Assembly (NCBI GenBank): GCA_027475525.1
Contig: JAMWFC010000077.1
Coordinates: 62,001 to 126,000, forward strand
Direction of reading: 5' to 3'
DNA: 64,000 nucleotides
Source: Macrolepiota albuminosa
Lineage: Eukaryota; Basidiomycota; Agaricomycetes; Agaricales; Agaricaceae
The translations under genes and the position numbers were made by a program. Within the stretch, counting starts at the first letter, position 1, and the number at the start of each line of letters is the position of its first letter. Below the pieces are notes generated by a model. It saw nothing but the letters and a program-made list of their open reading frames with translations. It did not search any database and was not told the origin of the DNA. Shown piece after piece: positions 11,796 through 24,556 of this stretch.

Positions 11796-12398
11796 ACATC
11801 CTAGAATAGAAATCATGAGGTCGGGATGCGGTTTACAAGTATGATGCAATGATTGATCACATAAAACCCACCCCCGCATCATCATCGCTTCTGTTGGCTG
11901 ATATTAGCCCTTGCGTGGTCCTTGGAGCATCTGCACATGGGTTTGAGCTTGTATGCACGTCCTATTATCGAAATAATGTGTTTGGAGCATAGCCAACAAG
12001 TCTTATGCAGCATTTTATCCCAAATACGTTGCCTATGCATCAGCATTGCTGAAGTCCCATGGCAAGAGCACGAAGGCACTTACCATGTAATATAAAACCA
12101 TGATGGTCTCTTTGTCCAGCACGTTGACAAGCTGTGAGCCATAAGCCATAACAAACCTATTCCAGACCGTCTACATCTTCATTGCCGACAGGGGTGCGAG
12201 AGTGGATATTATCAGAAAAGGATATTGAAGGCATGGGATGAGGACTAGTGGGATACCGTGATGACATACAGACATTGTCATTAGTACTAAATACATTCAT
12301 CGTGTTCCTAATATTTTCTGCATCTCCGGTTGGGTTATATCCAGGTATGATGAGATCAGCTGAGGTAAAAATATTAGGAACCTTTGTTCCCAGATACT

Positions 12399-12552
12399 AT
12401 GAAGCTTGAGCGTGAGGATGGACGCCGAAGGTATGGATGGGATAATGCAAAGCAGTCAATTCTACAAGCTCTATCATGAAGCTTGAGCGTGAGGATGGAC
12501 GCCGAAGGTATGGATGGGATAATGCAAAGCAGTCAATTCTACAAGCTCTATC
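12399..12552. repeat. 77-bp tandem duplication (likely assembly artefact) no. 1
   Basis: Unit starting atgaagcttgagcgtgagg at 12399 and again at 12476. Confidence 0.85.
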
Positions 12553-12719
12553 ACAGATTTAGCACCAAGAGGATGGTCCTGGCCATATCCAAGTTTTATG
12601 CGCGGATGAACAAAGGTACCGCCTGAGAAATCCAGAGACCTTTAGAGTGATTGGTGAGAATTATATGTTGGCAAAGAAGGACAGACAGTCTTTTGCATCC
12701 CTGGCTGCGTTTAAATGAC
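12399..12719 (+). pseudogene. short coding remnant, unrecognised
   Basis: Skipping one copy of the 77-bp duplication gives a frame with amino-acid-like character: KLEREDGRRRYGWDNAK, a TAG, then a stretch through RYRLRNPETFRVIGENYML to a TGA near 12717. It is interrupted and its family is unknown. It may be an exon of a decayed element; nothing upstream supports a live gene. Confidence 0.3.
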
Positions 12720-12796
12720 TAGAGTGATTGGTGAGAATTATATGTTGGCAAAGAAGGACAGACAGTCTTTTGCATCCCTGGCTGCGTTTAAATGAC
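12643..12796. repeat. 77-bp tandem duplication (likely assembly artefact) no. 2
   Basis: Unit tagagtgattggtgag... at 12643 and again at 12720; ends tttaaatgac in both. Confidence 0.85.
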
Positions 12797-13175
12797 GTGG
12801 TGTCCAGTGACCATGCACAGAAATAACCATTAAGCAGTTAACAAATTTGACTGGCTTACGTTAACGCCGATGCAGTGTGAGCACAATGGTTAATGATGTT
12901 CTGCCCTGCTGAGTCCTGTAACAGAGGCCGAGGGGGGGGGAAGATCGTGGGCAAGAAATAGAAACAGTGACTCTGATTCCTTGATATCTAGCTTTGCATC
13001 CTTGGCTGCGTTTAAATGACGTGGCGTCCAGTGACCATGCACAGGAATAACCATTAAGCAGTTAACAAATTTGACTAGCTTACGTTAACGCCGATGCAGT
13101 GTGAGCACAATGGTTAATGATGTTCTGCCCTGCTGAGTCCTGTAACAGAGGCCAAGGGGGGGGGAAGATCGTGGG
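12770..13175. repeat. tandem repeat with ~223-bp period
   Basis: The block tttgcatcc(c/t)tggctgcg through gttctgccctgctgagtcctgtaacagaggcc and a run of G occurs at about 12770-12945 and again at about 12993-13165 with a few substitutions. Divergence and period separate it from the 77-bp duplications, so it is a real tandem duplication. Confidence 0.7.
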
Positions 13176-13915
13176 CAAAGAAATAGAAACGGTGACTCCG
13201 ATTCCTTGATATCTAGCAGGATAATGAATAATTCATAGATGTTTGTTATTAAAGAAAAAGTAATGGACAACTTCGTACCTGTGTCAATATCAAATCGGGG
13301 CTTTTCATTTTTTCGCCTGAATTGTGAGAGGAAGGGAAAGTGAGCAAGTTTTTATGCTTTACATTCTTCTCCTGTGTTTGAGACGTAGGATATTCAATCG
13401 CCAATTCCAAAGCTTATAATCAGCTGTGATCCAACGATGTCAATGCTGTCAAACCTAGAAAGAACTAATAAGAACAAACTGCCCCGTAGTCCTGGAGACA
13501 CGTAGTCTTTTGTCTATATGCCGACTTTACCCACATTTGCATTTGGCTGCATATGACCCGCCAGTGTGACTATATGACGTTTTCAGAACATATAGCCGTG
13601 CGGGTGAGAGGAGACATACCTAGCACTTTGAATGTCGACAACGCATGCTTGAGCGACTCCATGAGAGCGGATGCTGACAATGAAACTGCTCGTGGGTGCA
13701 CGGGGATTGCCGCAGATCTGTCAGGTCATGTTATATAAAGTCTTCCCATGCTCTATTCTAGAATAAACTGCTGGTTCCAGAACTGGTTACATCAGAAAGT
13801 GCCAAACGTGGCGGTCTCGGCTCCTGCAACAGCTGACAAATAGTTGTGTATGTTTATCATTATTGTATGATTTGTATTTGATTGTTCAATCTGTTCTTGT
13901 TCTGCAATTGTCACC
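13176..13915. other. noncoding, nothing recognised
   Basis: No coding exon or repeat with support. Small ORFs at 13085-13270 (-) and 13553-13738 (+) lack domain character. Confidence 0.4.
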
Positions 13916-14308
13916 ATGGATGGTACAATGTCATCTAGCCACACTCGCATTGACAACTCTAAGTTTTACAATCACTCTTGGTATTCAGACGTTGTTTCTA
14001 ACACTTCTGACCTGTCCTCTCACTTTGACAGCACACTTGTGGCGGCAAGTTGATTAGGTTTTTTTCATGCATGCTCTGCTGACCTATTTAAGGCTCTTGC
14101 ACATGTGTTGTCTGATGAAGAAAAAAATATTTCTCCTGCTAGCCGTTCAGACGTATTCTCCATATTTCGAGATACTATAAATGATGTCCCTATTTATTGT
14201 GTACCAAAAGATAAGGCACTCGAAGCCTTTTTCAAAGTCATTTTGTCATATTGTGTACTCGACATATACACCCTTGTGTGTGAGGATAAGATGTGCCCTC
14301 CACAAACT

Positions 14309-14462
14309 TCAGGGCCAATGACAGAGAATAGTCAATCAGTAGGTTCATCCCTATTACCCATTTCATTGATTGAGTTTGTATTTTATCAGGGCCAATGACA
14401 GAGAATAGTCAATCAGTAGGTTCATCCCTATTACCCATTTCATTGATTGAGTTTGTATTTTA
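14309..14462. repeat. 77-bp tandem duplication (likely assembly artefact) no. 3
   Basis: Unit tcagggccaatgacagag... at 14309 and again at 14386. Confidence 0.85.
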
Positions 14463-14915
14463 GCCGGTAAACCCTTTAAACTCACTCCCAAATCTTATTG
14501 GGAAATTCCATAAAAACCTCGTACAACATCTGAATAAAATATATGCCAAATCTAGAGGAGAACGACCAAGAGACCGCCCCACCCCAAAGTTTACAGGTCC
14601 ATGCATGAAGCTGTATTCCGAACTTACTTCTCAGGTCAGCAATAAGGGTGTTCAAAACACCATAATCAATCTTACAAGTGCAGCACTACATCTGAGTTGT
14701 CTATTGAAGGTAATCTTAATTGATATCAGTTTGAATGTCCATTAGAGTTGCCTCAGGGTAACCTCTATTTACCATCCAATATCAAGGCAATCGAAAATAT
14801 CATCATTGACAAGTATTGTCCTTCCCATCCTTATTAGAATGTCTGCTCATTGTCTTCGATGTGTATAGTGAAAGCAGGTCTAGCGACCAAGATCAATTAA
14901 AATACCTTCATACCA

Positions 14916-15069
14916 CGCATGGCAGTGCCATCAATGGTGCCGGTTCATATGGTTGCTCGACTATTATGCACAACGCACTTTATTTGGCATTGCGCATGGC
15001 AGTGCCATCAATGGTGCCGGTTCATATGGTTGCTCGACTATTATGCACAACGCACTTTATTTGGCATTG
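14916..15069. repeat. 77-bp tandem duplication (likely assembly artefact) no. 4
   Basis: Unit cgcatggcagtgccatcaat... at 14916 and again at 14993. Confidence 0.85.
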
Positions 15070-16413
15070 CTTGTATCCCCGCTCATGTTACTTCTTCCTC
15101 GTGAGTATAGTGTACTAACCGGTAAAGACTCCCTGCTACAGGTAAATTGATCTACCTTTTATTTTGTTTGAGCAACTCTGATTGCTTCCAAAGCTTTGGA
15201 GGCATGTTGGAGGGCTCGAACGTCCACGTATCATCGTCGAGGCGGATCAAGCATTATGGCGAGTGTTATTTTCGGCAGCTCAGGGTGGTGACCTGCTAAC
15301 CAAGTTGTCATCTGCTTTGAGTATCCTGACTGATCAAATTAACGAAGCGGCACTTGCTTGGATTGAAATTGTATCCGTCCCTTCCCCTTCTAAGAAGCAT
15401 TTCTGCAATGCTTCGCTTGCTACTTTGACTCCTGCATCGACCACTTCAACGAGCAACAAAACCCAACGAGACAATGATGCAAGCCAGTTGTTTGGACCTG
15501 CTCCATTCCCTGTTGGATTGGATGCCTTACCAGGACCCTCTAATCGCTCGGCAAGCCCATTGGGTCACGTAGATGTTCTTCATCCAACCGTTGACAACAA
15601 TCCTGATGGTTATGAGCAGTCTTCATCTACGAGGCCCGATTTTTTTGACAACTTGCCCGCTTTTCTGAACAATACCATTGACTTAGGGAACTTTATGGAC
15701 GTCACACCTGATGATTCCCGTATTGACCCGTCTCCTAGTACAGACGCACTTGTCCGTGCATTGGAAGACACCACAGGTTCCGAAAACCTCAACTAGTTAA
15801 CTGATGTACCTTCCTCTCCAAATAACGTCCGTGTGTCGGAGGACGCTATGGACGTATCGCCCGTTATTTCGAATTGTGACGTTGAGAATTCCCCTGAACC
15901 AGACCCTATGGACATGGTGCCCGACGTTTCAAACGTCGAGGATTCCCCTGCAGGTGACCGTGAGGTCAATCATACCAATTCTAATATGGCACCTGCTACT
16001 GGGGCACCTCTTCCCAATACAGAAGCACCAGATGGAGAGCAGGTGACACCCATAGTTACCGGTATTGGTTTATTAACTTTGGTCAACGCCTCCGAGACAA
16101 CAGTTAACGACGACCTGCCTTCTTCCAAACCGGTGGTGACTGTTGGCCCCGCTAAGACTTCTAAAAACAACCGGAGAAAATTGGCGTGTATTGTGGCTAA
16201 AAACAAGCGACATAGTACGGCACCCTTGACGCCTAGGAAGAGGAAAAGAAACTTTACAAGTAAGGCACATGTTGACTCAGATAGCGCGAGCGAGTCTCCC
16301 ATGTTGGAGTCAGATGGCGCTAGCAATTTCTCCAACGACTCTGCTGAGGTAACGGCGGTTGCTTCACCCCTTGAAAATGTTGAGACAGATCGGGGTTATA
16401 TTGACCTGACCCT

Positions 16414-16513
16414 NNNNNNNNNNNNNNNNNNNNNNNNNNNNNNNNNNNNNNNNNNNNNNNNNNNNNNNNNNNNNNNNNNNNNNNNNNNNNNNNNNNNNNN
16501 NNNNNNNNNNNNN
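16414..16513. other. assembly gap of 100 N
   Basis: Exactly 100 N, a conventional scaffold gap of unknown size. It falls between an open host reading frame and the interior of an LTR, so about 55 bp of LTR and the insertion site are hidden. Confidence 0.99.
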
Positions 16514-16692
16514 CAGACCGGTCTATTGACAATGTAGTTATACAACAAAATTAAGCTGCTTTGTAAGCAGCTGGTTAAACTATTTATATATGAATGTAAA
16601 TAATATTATATTATAATAAATATAATATAATATCTACTAGTATACAGTAAGTAACGCTATGTGGCCAACGCCACATAGCGGACTACGCTACA
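16514..16692 (-). repeat. gypsy 3' LTR, copy A (truncated by gap)
   Basis: Ends ctacgctaca at 16692, the complement of the LTR start TGTAGCGTAG. It contains the agctatgtgg...ccacatagc palindrome and an AT-rich core. The terminal ~55 bp is lost in the N gap. A G/C run just outside (complement GGGGTG) fits a polypurine tract. Confidence 0.85.
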
Positions 16693-16737
16693 CACCCCTC
16701 AATCAGACCGAGCTACGGTCTTGAGATAATACGACAG

Positions 16738-19700
16738 TCAGGCCGTCGGTAAGTCAGGGACAGGGGCAATGGGAGAGTCCCCAGGCTCCTGGAATGGATC
16801 GGCAGTTGCGTCGTCCATGTTGTAGTTGAGGAGTTCATCCTCGAATGCGGGCGCGTAGGAAGTGCCTGAAGGCCCTGCTACTGGCAGGGAATCGTCATAG
16901 TCCCAGAGGGGGGACAGTGTGAGATTGGGGTCGATGGTCGACCCCGGGACAGGTGGTTGGGGATCAGGCAGATCCCTGGTGTCGGACGGGTACTGGCGCG
17001 TCCAGATTTTGTGGGCATGAATGTCTTGCCCGATGAGGAGGTACATCCCCTTGGTGAGCGCGTCGTCGTATGCACGACAACTGTCCTGCTGCTGGAGCAT
17101 CAGGCGTTGGCGGTCACCAATGGTGGCCTCACGCCACCCATCCCACTGAGCGATAGACTGGGGGGTACCGTAATGGTCGAGGCGTTGTAGCCTCTCGTCA
17201 TCGATAGCGGCTGCCTCGTTGTAGAGCTGGCTGTCGCTGAAGAATAAATAGGCCAAGTAGGTGACCCCATAAGTATACGCATGGTCAGCCCAGCTGACCG
17301 GGATTTGATGATGAAGAAGGTGCGTAACACGTCTGAAGTGGTGAATATGGAAGCTGACGCTTCCGGAATGTCCACAGCCCGAGCCTTGAAGTTAGGGTCG
17401 TCGGCGTGGAGGGGCACAAAGACTTGCCCCGTGGCCGCCTTGTACTCAGCCACAGCCTCTTTGTAGAGGCCTAGCCTTGCGAAGATATAGGCCAGGTACT
17501 TGTGTACCGTGGACTTGGAGGCATGGCTGGCGCTGAGGGCGCATACAAGCGCAAACCCAAAGAGGCTGCACCAATAAATGCGCATGGCACGGTCCATAGC
17601 CAGACCGGTCCATACGTTGGACGTCCCAGGACGTCCATAGAGGAGGGTGTATGAGCCCAGGTAGTCCAAAGCAAATGGTTGCTTTGGATCAGGGAGGGTA
17701 AGGCCGACGAAGGCAATTTTCCCTCCCTCTTTGCGGTGATAGAGCCATGATGGCACGATCATTCGTGGGATGTTCTCCCGCTCCTCTGGGCTCGCGAAGG
17801 GTACCGCGATGGTCCTATACTCGACCTCGTCGAGTAAATGAGACATAGCTCTGTCTCGGGCAGTAGGGTGGCAGTTGAGCGCCACCCGCTTGAATTTGTT
17901 GAGCAAGAGGTAGCCCAACTGACGCTGACGAATCGGCGTAAACTGGTTGTTAACCAGTGCATGAAGTCTGTGGACTTCTCAAGGACTGCGGGGAAACCCG
18001 TGAGGTGCCACTTGGTACACCTTACTATTGTGGGGCGTCGCCATGGCATTGCCCTCTTTATCAGTCTCGAAGGACCTGGCTGCGCGGGCTTCTTGCCCGA
18101 CGAAGATGGTATTGGTCACTGGCAACCAATAGAATTGGGGAGCTAACCCCGTGCCAAAGAATGAGTTCTGGCGCTCAATAGTGTGATTACGATAGATCAC
18201 AACACCGAGTGCATCAGGAATGCGCCCGGTTTGGTCCTCGAGGAGGGCAGCTCCTTGCTTGGTGCTATCCTGCACCCAACGTTCCATCTTGGCCCATCGA
18301 TTGCTGTTGCGCCGTTTGCACGCCATACGTTGTGCCGCCGTCTCGTGCAGCACAGGGGATTCCATACAAGCCTCTTCAGGCTCCTCATACCAATCGTCGT
18401 CGGAGGGCAGGGATGGCAGCCTCTCCAGCTCCGACTTCTCAGACCGTGGGTCCATAGCCCACACACACTGCGGGAGTCGGGCTGGCGGGCCCTCTACCAG
18501 TATGGCGGGTAAAAAGGGGATGTTAGCCCCTGGGGCCCCTTTCGGGGCATCCTCGGGGAAGTGCACGTTGACGTATGCGTGCCCTTCCGGTTGCTTACCC
18601 CAACAATTCTTTCGGGGTTGTGAGGCCTTGGCCTCAGTGGGGCGTGTGCTCACGCCCCTGGAACTCTGCTCCCCAGAGTACGTGGTGGATACCACGGATA
18701 CTGGTCACGAAGACGTGACCTCAGACGCGCCGCTGGCAAGGCGCTGGATAAGCCGGGGGGCGGCTGGAGCAGGGACATCTTCATAGAGAAGGATGTCCCG
18801 TCCTAGGCCAGCCTCCTAGCTGGGGGCAGCAACGCTCGACTTAATCGAGCAGGAGGGCGTGTCCTCCACTTCTTGCCGATGTGCCCTTTTGCTGGAGTCG
18901 GTGTCCCGACTCGGGGGTGTAGTCTGCCGCTTACAAGCGGCCGATAGGGCAAGGAGATCAGTTTTGCGCTGGGCGCACATATCATCCATGTCGTCCATCA
19001 TCCGGCAGATGAGGACGACTGCCTCCGCATCACGGAGGAATAATGACTCTGCGGGTACATCGTACCCGTTATCTCCCAGACGTTGGAGAAGAGTAGCCAG
19101 GACTAAGTCCTGGTTGTGACTGGGCTCGACAGCCCGTGCTTTTCCTTTGTTCCCAGACGTTGGAGAAGAGTAGCCAGGACTAAGTCCTGGTTGTGACTGG
19201 GCTCGACAGCCCGTGCTTTTCCTTTGTTGCATCGAGGACACGACTCTTCTTCTGAGCTGGGCTTGGATTGGTGCAGCATTTCCAGCCGCTGTAGCAAGGA
19301 GAGCTTGGCCAAGCTCTCCGTCGGCGCATCAGCCAATGAACTGATGCTCTGTCCTGGACTGAGAGTTTCTGTGCTCTCAATGGCCACGGTGGCCTGCACG
19401 AGGGATGCGTTGCATCCCTCTAGATTGTCAATTGGTGCTGTGGTCGACAGGGAAATCGACCGGCCTCCCTTGGCTTGCGACTCATGCGAGTCGCTGTACT
19501 GGGGCATTGCACCCCAAGCCCCCATCCAAGCCGGGGGGTACGGCATCATTACTGGCACACCACCCATCCCAGGGTAGTGCGCTGGGGCGGTAAACTGGGG
19601 CAAAGGATGTGTGCCCATAGCCCCTCTCACCATAGCGAGGGCAAACTGCCCCCATCCTGGCGCTGCTTGGGGGCTGACTAGCCCCCCGTAGGCCTGTTGT

Positions 19701-19973
19701 TGGGATTGGCCCTTGGTGTGATGTGGCGCATAAGCACCCGATACTGGTTGTTGGGGCTGATAGCTGCCCACAGGTGCGTTCTGGGGCATGAAGTGGCAGA
19801 TAGCCACTGATCACTGGCTGCTGCGGCAGGTAGCCCGCCGCTGGTGGTTGCTGCTGCTGTGGGAAGCCCACAGCTGGTTGCAATTGTCCCCACTGGGGCA
19901 CATTTTGGGTCAGCGGAGGAGCCATCTGCCCCCCCCTTCAGCCAACGGTAAGACCGACGGCGCAGACTCAAGG

Positions 19974-20005
<32 letters not shown>

Positions 20006-20032
20006 AGCCTGATCCACGGGCATGTTGTCCAT
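16738..20032 (-). pseudogene. gypsy accessory 3' region, copy A
   Basis: Lies between the integrase end and the 3' LTR of the element, the place where env sits in some gypsy elements. It starts at MDNMPMDQAE followed by polyQ (CAG/CAA), then a Pro/Gln/Gly-rich part (for example MAPPLTQNVPQWGQLQPA), a short charged domain (QDLVLATLLQRLGDNGYDVP...MMDDMDDMCAQRK), and a ~600-residue conserved-looking part (KRRNSNRWAKMERWVQDSTK; LGYLLLNKFKRVALNCHPTA; FALDYLGSYTLLYGRPGTSN). No signal peptide, transmembrane segment or known domain is seen. It is broken by a poly-G frameshift near 19930, a 77-bp duplication at 19074, and in-frame TAG and TGA codons. Function unknown. Confidence 0.75.
19074..19227. 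repeat. 77-bp tandem duplication (likely assembly artefact) no. 5
   Basis: Unit tcccagacgttggagaagag... at 19074 and again at 19151. Removing one copy puts the minus-strand frames ending at 19103 and 18816 in register. Confidence 0.9.
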
Positions 20033-20184
20033 GGTTGAGGGAAAAAGGCGAAAAAGAAATTTCGCCTTTTAAGACGTGTTTCAGCCACAGCTGCTGACCA
20101 ACTCAGCCAAGCCGCGATTGGCACTGCCGATCAAATTAAGTGCCAGCACGCTTACTTAATTGATGTGGGCGCTTAACGCCCTTC

Positions 20185-23100
20185 AGATACGCCATTGGCG
20201 TTACAGCTGGGCACCGTAGAGAGCCGAGCCATGGTGCAGTATGGGACAAATGTGACTGCCCAAATACCGGGCTCACATAGCCGGGAATACATGGATGTAG
20301 CGAACTTCGATTGCTACGATATGATACTGGGAACGCCATTCATGCGGCGTAACAAAGTCATATTAGACTTTGACCATTGTCAGGTGCTAGTGAATGGGAA
20401 AGTGATCCCAGCCGAGCGAGCTACAGCAGACGACACTGATAATCGTCTGCGACGTCATCGCACTATGGAGAAACGCAAGGACTCTCCATGACTGGGCCAG
20501 CGCAGAGTGCCGGCCGTGGAGGATGTGGAGGAGGAAGTGCAGGCTATGCCTGGACTGAGCGCAGACCACAACGTGGTAATGATGAGCGAGGAGGAGTATC
20601 AAGCCTCCAAGAGGAGCAACAAGCGAATAATCGCTCCTGATGTTCGAGGCACAAAGCCTCCAGACAAGCGCCATCGAAAGGCGAGACAACGGGAGGACTC
20701 AGTGGATGTATGTCCACCTATGTCCTCACAAGTCAAGTTGGAAGACTTGAGAGACAGTATCCATGAGGCGGAAGCCTCAGGAGAGGGGGACACACGGTCC
20801 CTATGGGAGCGACCAGCCCCCCTGCCAGAGTATGACTGGGTATACGACCCCCAAATGCTGCAAGAGTGGAACGAGCTGGTGGCAGCCACGTGTGCACAAA
20901 ATGCGCACCAGAGATGGATGACCGTCAACCCAGCGTATTGCCAGCCAGCCTCAGACGAGGTGTCCATAGCGTACTCACTTGTACGTGAGGGGAAAAGCCT
21001 CGTGGCTTATAAGGCAGCGGCAGCGGGTGCTCTGCTGAGACTACATATACCCAATGATAGTGTTAATCAGGTGCTCGCAATGCGCAAGCAGTATGCACTG
21101 CCGCCTTGGCCACCCTCAGAGACGGTGGAAGTACTTCCTCCGGTGCGTATTAAGGGGAAGCAGAAGGCAACAAGCCTTAGTGAGGAAGATATTCCTCGGT
21201 TGCATCAGCAATGGCAAGAAGAATTTGCCGACATGGTCAACAGGACCAAGGAGGAGCTTCCACCATGGTGGGAGGTGAACCATGAGATTAATCTCATAGA
21301 CGAGAGCAAGCAGTATAAGTATCACTTGCCGTGCTGCCCGCACGCCCTCCAGGAGCAACTACGCGATAAGACTAATCACTATTTGAATGCTCAATGGTGG
21401 TCCCCATGCACCACCGCTCAAGCTGCACCATTATTGTGCATCCCGAAGAAGGATGGAACCCTTCAAACAGCTCTTGATGCGTGTCAGCGCAATGACAATA
21501 CCATAAAGGATGTAACTCCCTTACCAGATCAAGAGGTGATCCGGGAAGATGAGGCTCAGGCAAAGTATTGCTCAAAGATTGACCTTACTGACGCTTACGA
21601 GCAGGTGCGCATTTGCACCGAGGACATACCCAAGACCGTATTTGCATCGATCATGGGCACGTTCACGAGCAATATAATGCAGATTGGAGACTGTAATGCT
21701 CCAGCAACTTTCCAGAGGCTAATGACCTCTATCTTCCGAGACGTAATAGGACATTTTATGCACATCTACTTAGATGACATATTCATCTACTTGGATTCTA
21801 TGGAGGAGCATGAGCAGCACCTCAGAGTCGTATTCGAACGACTGCGCAAGTACAAGTTGTACTTGAAGTGGAAGAAATGTGAGCTCTACGCTCAGAGCAT
21901 AGACTGCCTAGGGCATGTCATTGATGAGCGGGGTATCCACCCCAATCAGGACAAGCTCAATCACATTCGGGAGTGGCGAACACCCCGAAACTACAATGAC
22001 ATCCAATGGTTCGTTGGTCTTGTCAACTACATATCGAGCTTCTTGCCCGATGTCACAGCCTATACTGGGCCACTTATGGCCATAACACAGAACGGGTTAC
22101 CGTTCACTTGGAGGCCATTGCACCAGCGGTGCTTTGAGATGGTCAAACAGATCTGTACAGAGACTCCGGTGATTCGACCAATCGACTCTAGATGGGACGA
22201 GCTGATATGGCTCATTTGTGATGCGTCCAAGACAGGCGTCGGAGCCATGTATGGTCAGGGAAGCAGCTGGCAGACGTGCCGCCCAGCAGGGTTCATGTCG
22301 AAGAAGTTCACGACGGCCCAGCAAAACTATGCGGTGCATGAGCTGGAGACTCTTGCCATACTCGAGGCCCTCCTCAAATAGGAGGATAAGCTGATGGGAT
22401 ATCCCATCCACATCATAATGGACCACAAGGCCCTTGAGTTCTTCAAAACTCAGGTGAACTTGTTGCCACGTCAGCGACGGTGGATAGACTACATGTCAAG
22501 ATATCAGTTCGACATCACCTATGTTAAAGGTGAACTCAACAAAGTGGCAGACTGCTTGTCACGCTACTTTGAGAGTGATGTAGTCGGGGAGGCTCACGAG
22601 CCTCATGAGTATGTGCAGGCAGACTGCCGCATAGACCCAGATGGAGAGGACTTACCTCTCCACCGATACCAGGAGCTCAGGGAGCATGTCCTGGAAGTAC
22701 GTGCTATGCGTGACGATGAATGGAGGCAAAACACTCGCCTCAGAGAGCAGTGTGAAGAGCGGGACGTAGCCGTGCAGTTGCTCAAGGAGCATGAAGCCAT
22801 GGACCCAGCATCCACTGGGGAGCATGAGCGCCACGATATACCCGTTACGCTTGCAGAGATGCTCGAAGGCGAATTGCCTTCATCCCAGCCCTCTAGCCTG
22901 GTCAATGACGACTTCCAGAAGGAAGTGGTGCAGGACTATGGCGATGATTCTCTCTTTGCCAAGATACTTGCCAATCCTGACGACCATCCTCGGTTCAGGC
23001 ATGAGCCTGGTGGACTGATCATGACAGAGAACCGTCAAGGAGTGGCAGTGGTATGCCTCCCCCATATGCGAACCATTATTACGCAGGTCTTGGACCAGGC

Positions 23101-24400
23101 CCATGCACTGGTGGGGCACTTTGGTGCCGCCTGGACGTTGAGCTACATCCAAAGATGGTATTGGTGGCCACATATGGCCCAGGAAGTGACTAAGTTTTGC
23201 GCCTCATGCGCAGCATGTCAGAGGGCAAAGTTGCCCCCTGGATCCCCTCCCGGGAAGCTACACCAGCTACCCATGCCGGTAAAACCTTGGGATTCAATTG
23301 GAATGGACTTCGTAGGTCCCTTTCCCGAGTCCAGAGGGTTCAATTACCTCTGGGTGGTCATATGCCGCATGACGAGCATGGTGCACCTCATACCGGTGTG
23401 AACTACGCTGACGGCTAAGGAGCTGTCATGGATCTACCTGAGAGAGATCGTTAGGCTGCATGGGCTGCCTAGCACCATTGTGAGCGACCGTGACTCGAAG
23501 TTCACGTCTCAATGGTGGAGAGAACTCCACAAACTGCTAGGAGCGCGACTCCTCATGTTGACGTCCTTCCATCCTCAAACGGATGGGCAGACAGAGCGGG
23601 CTAACCGCAGTATAGGTCAGATTCTGAGGGCAGTTGTTTGCCCTGACCAATGGGACTGGGTGGACTGGTGTCCACTCACTGAGTTCGTGATTAACGCGAG
23701 TATCTCAGATACCACAGGGTATGCGCCCTTTGAACTCAATGGAGGGTACTTGCCCTCCATGCTGCACGAAGTTCATGCTGATATAGTGGCTCACCGCGGA
23801 GTTGTCGAGTTTGCCAGGCAGGCCCTGGAGAACATCGTGGCGGTGCATGATGCCATCATAGAGGCGCGAGTCTTTCAGGTGAAAAACGCCAATCACCGTA
23901 GGCGAGCAGAACTGCCAATAGCAGTAGGAGCGTTGGTGTACCTATCAATGTGTAATCTGAGGCTCCCGAAGGGACGGGCAAGTAAACTCTGCCCAAAATG
24001 GGTAGGCCCATACTGCGTCCTAGACGCAGAGCCAAGTACCTCCAACTACGTGCTGGAGCTGCCTCTGGCATTACAGGAACGACGCATCGTTTCTAAGTTT
24101 CATGTGTCGCTGTTGTGACCTTACAGTGCGTCTGACGATGTGCTATTCCCTAACAGGGCAACCCCAGGCCCCTATGATTTTGGGGCTCAAGACGATGACA
24201 AATGATTTGTCGAGTGCATAATTGGGCACCGGTGGACTGAGCGTAACACACTCGAGTTTGAGGTACGTTGGTTCCTGGGAGACACAACATGGGAGCCACA
24301 CTCCCATTGCTCCAAGTTGGCGGCACTTGACCGTTATTTGGAGTTGAAGGGCGTTAAGCACCCACATCAATTAAGTAAGCGTGCCGGCGCTTAATTTGAT
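20185..24400 (+). pseudogene. gypsy pol, copy B: protease fragment, RT, RNase H, integrase, chromodomain-like tail
   Basis: The fragment begins inside the aspartic protease (…YDMILGTPF). A TGA at 20489-20491 separates it in frame from RT (20507 onward), which has PLLCIPKKDG, KIDLTDAYEQ and the catalytic YLDDIFIYLDS. RNase H follows (LICDASKTGVGA; MDHKALEFF; ADCLSRYF), broken by TAG at 22379-22381. Integrase has an HHCC finger (HALVGHFG...CASCAACQ) and DDE residues in GMDFVGP, VSDRDSKF and the TDGQTERANR helix, broken by a TGA after VHLIPV (23401). After KFHVSLL and another TGA, a chromodomain-like stretch reads RNTLEFEVRWFLGDTTWEPH. The RT motif usually VVDxRxxN reads ALDACQRND. Confidence 0.9.
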
Positions 24401-24497
24401 CGGCAGTGCCAATCGCGGCTTGGCTGAGTTGGTCAGCAGCTGTGGCTGAAACACGTCTTAAAAGGCGAAATTTCTTTTTCGCCTTTTTCCCTCAACC

Positions 24498-24524
24498 ATG
24501 GACAACATGCCCATGGATCAGGCT

Positions 24525-24556
<32 letters not shown>

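Larger units (their letters stand above)
13916..16413 (+). pseudogene. decayed 5' part of a gene cut by the gypsy block
   Basis: Unrecognised. An ATG at 13916 opens MDGTMSSSHTRIDNSKFY, reaching an in-frame TGA near 14052 and continuing as ...KALAHVLSDEEKNISPASRSD. A middle part (14470-15150) has many stops. The frame from 15182 (LPKLWRHVGGLERPRIIVEADQ) stays open to the assembly gap at 16413 except for one TAG at 15794-15796. Its product is Ser/Thr/Asp/Pro-rich with a basic patch (TPRKRKRNF), suggesting a nuclear protein. Two 77-bp duplications lie inside (14309, 14916). Coding resumes directly after the far LTR at 33484, so this is probably the N-terminal half of the JmjC-like pseudogene there. 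Confidence 0.55.

Noticed and set aside
12770..13165. Treating the ~223-bp repeat as another assembly duplication
   Set aside because: The two copies differ at several positions and the period is not 77.
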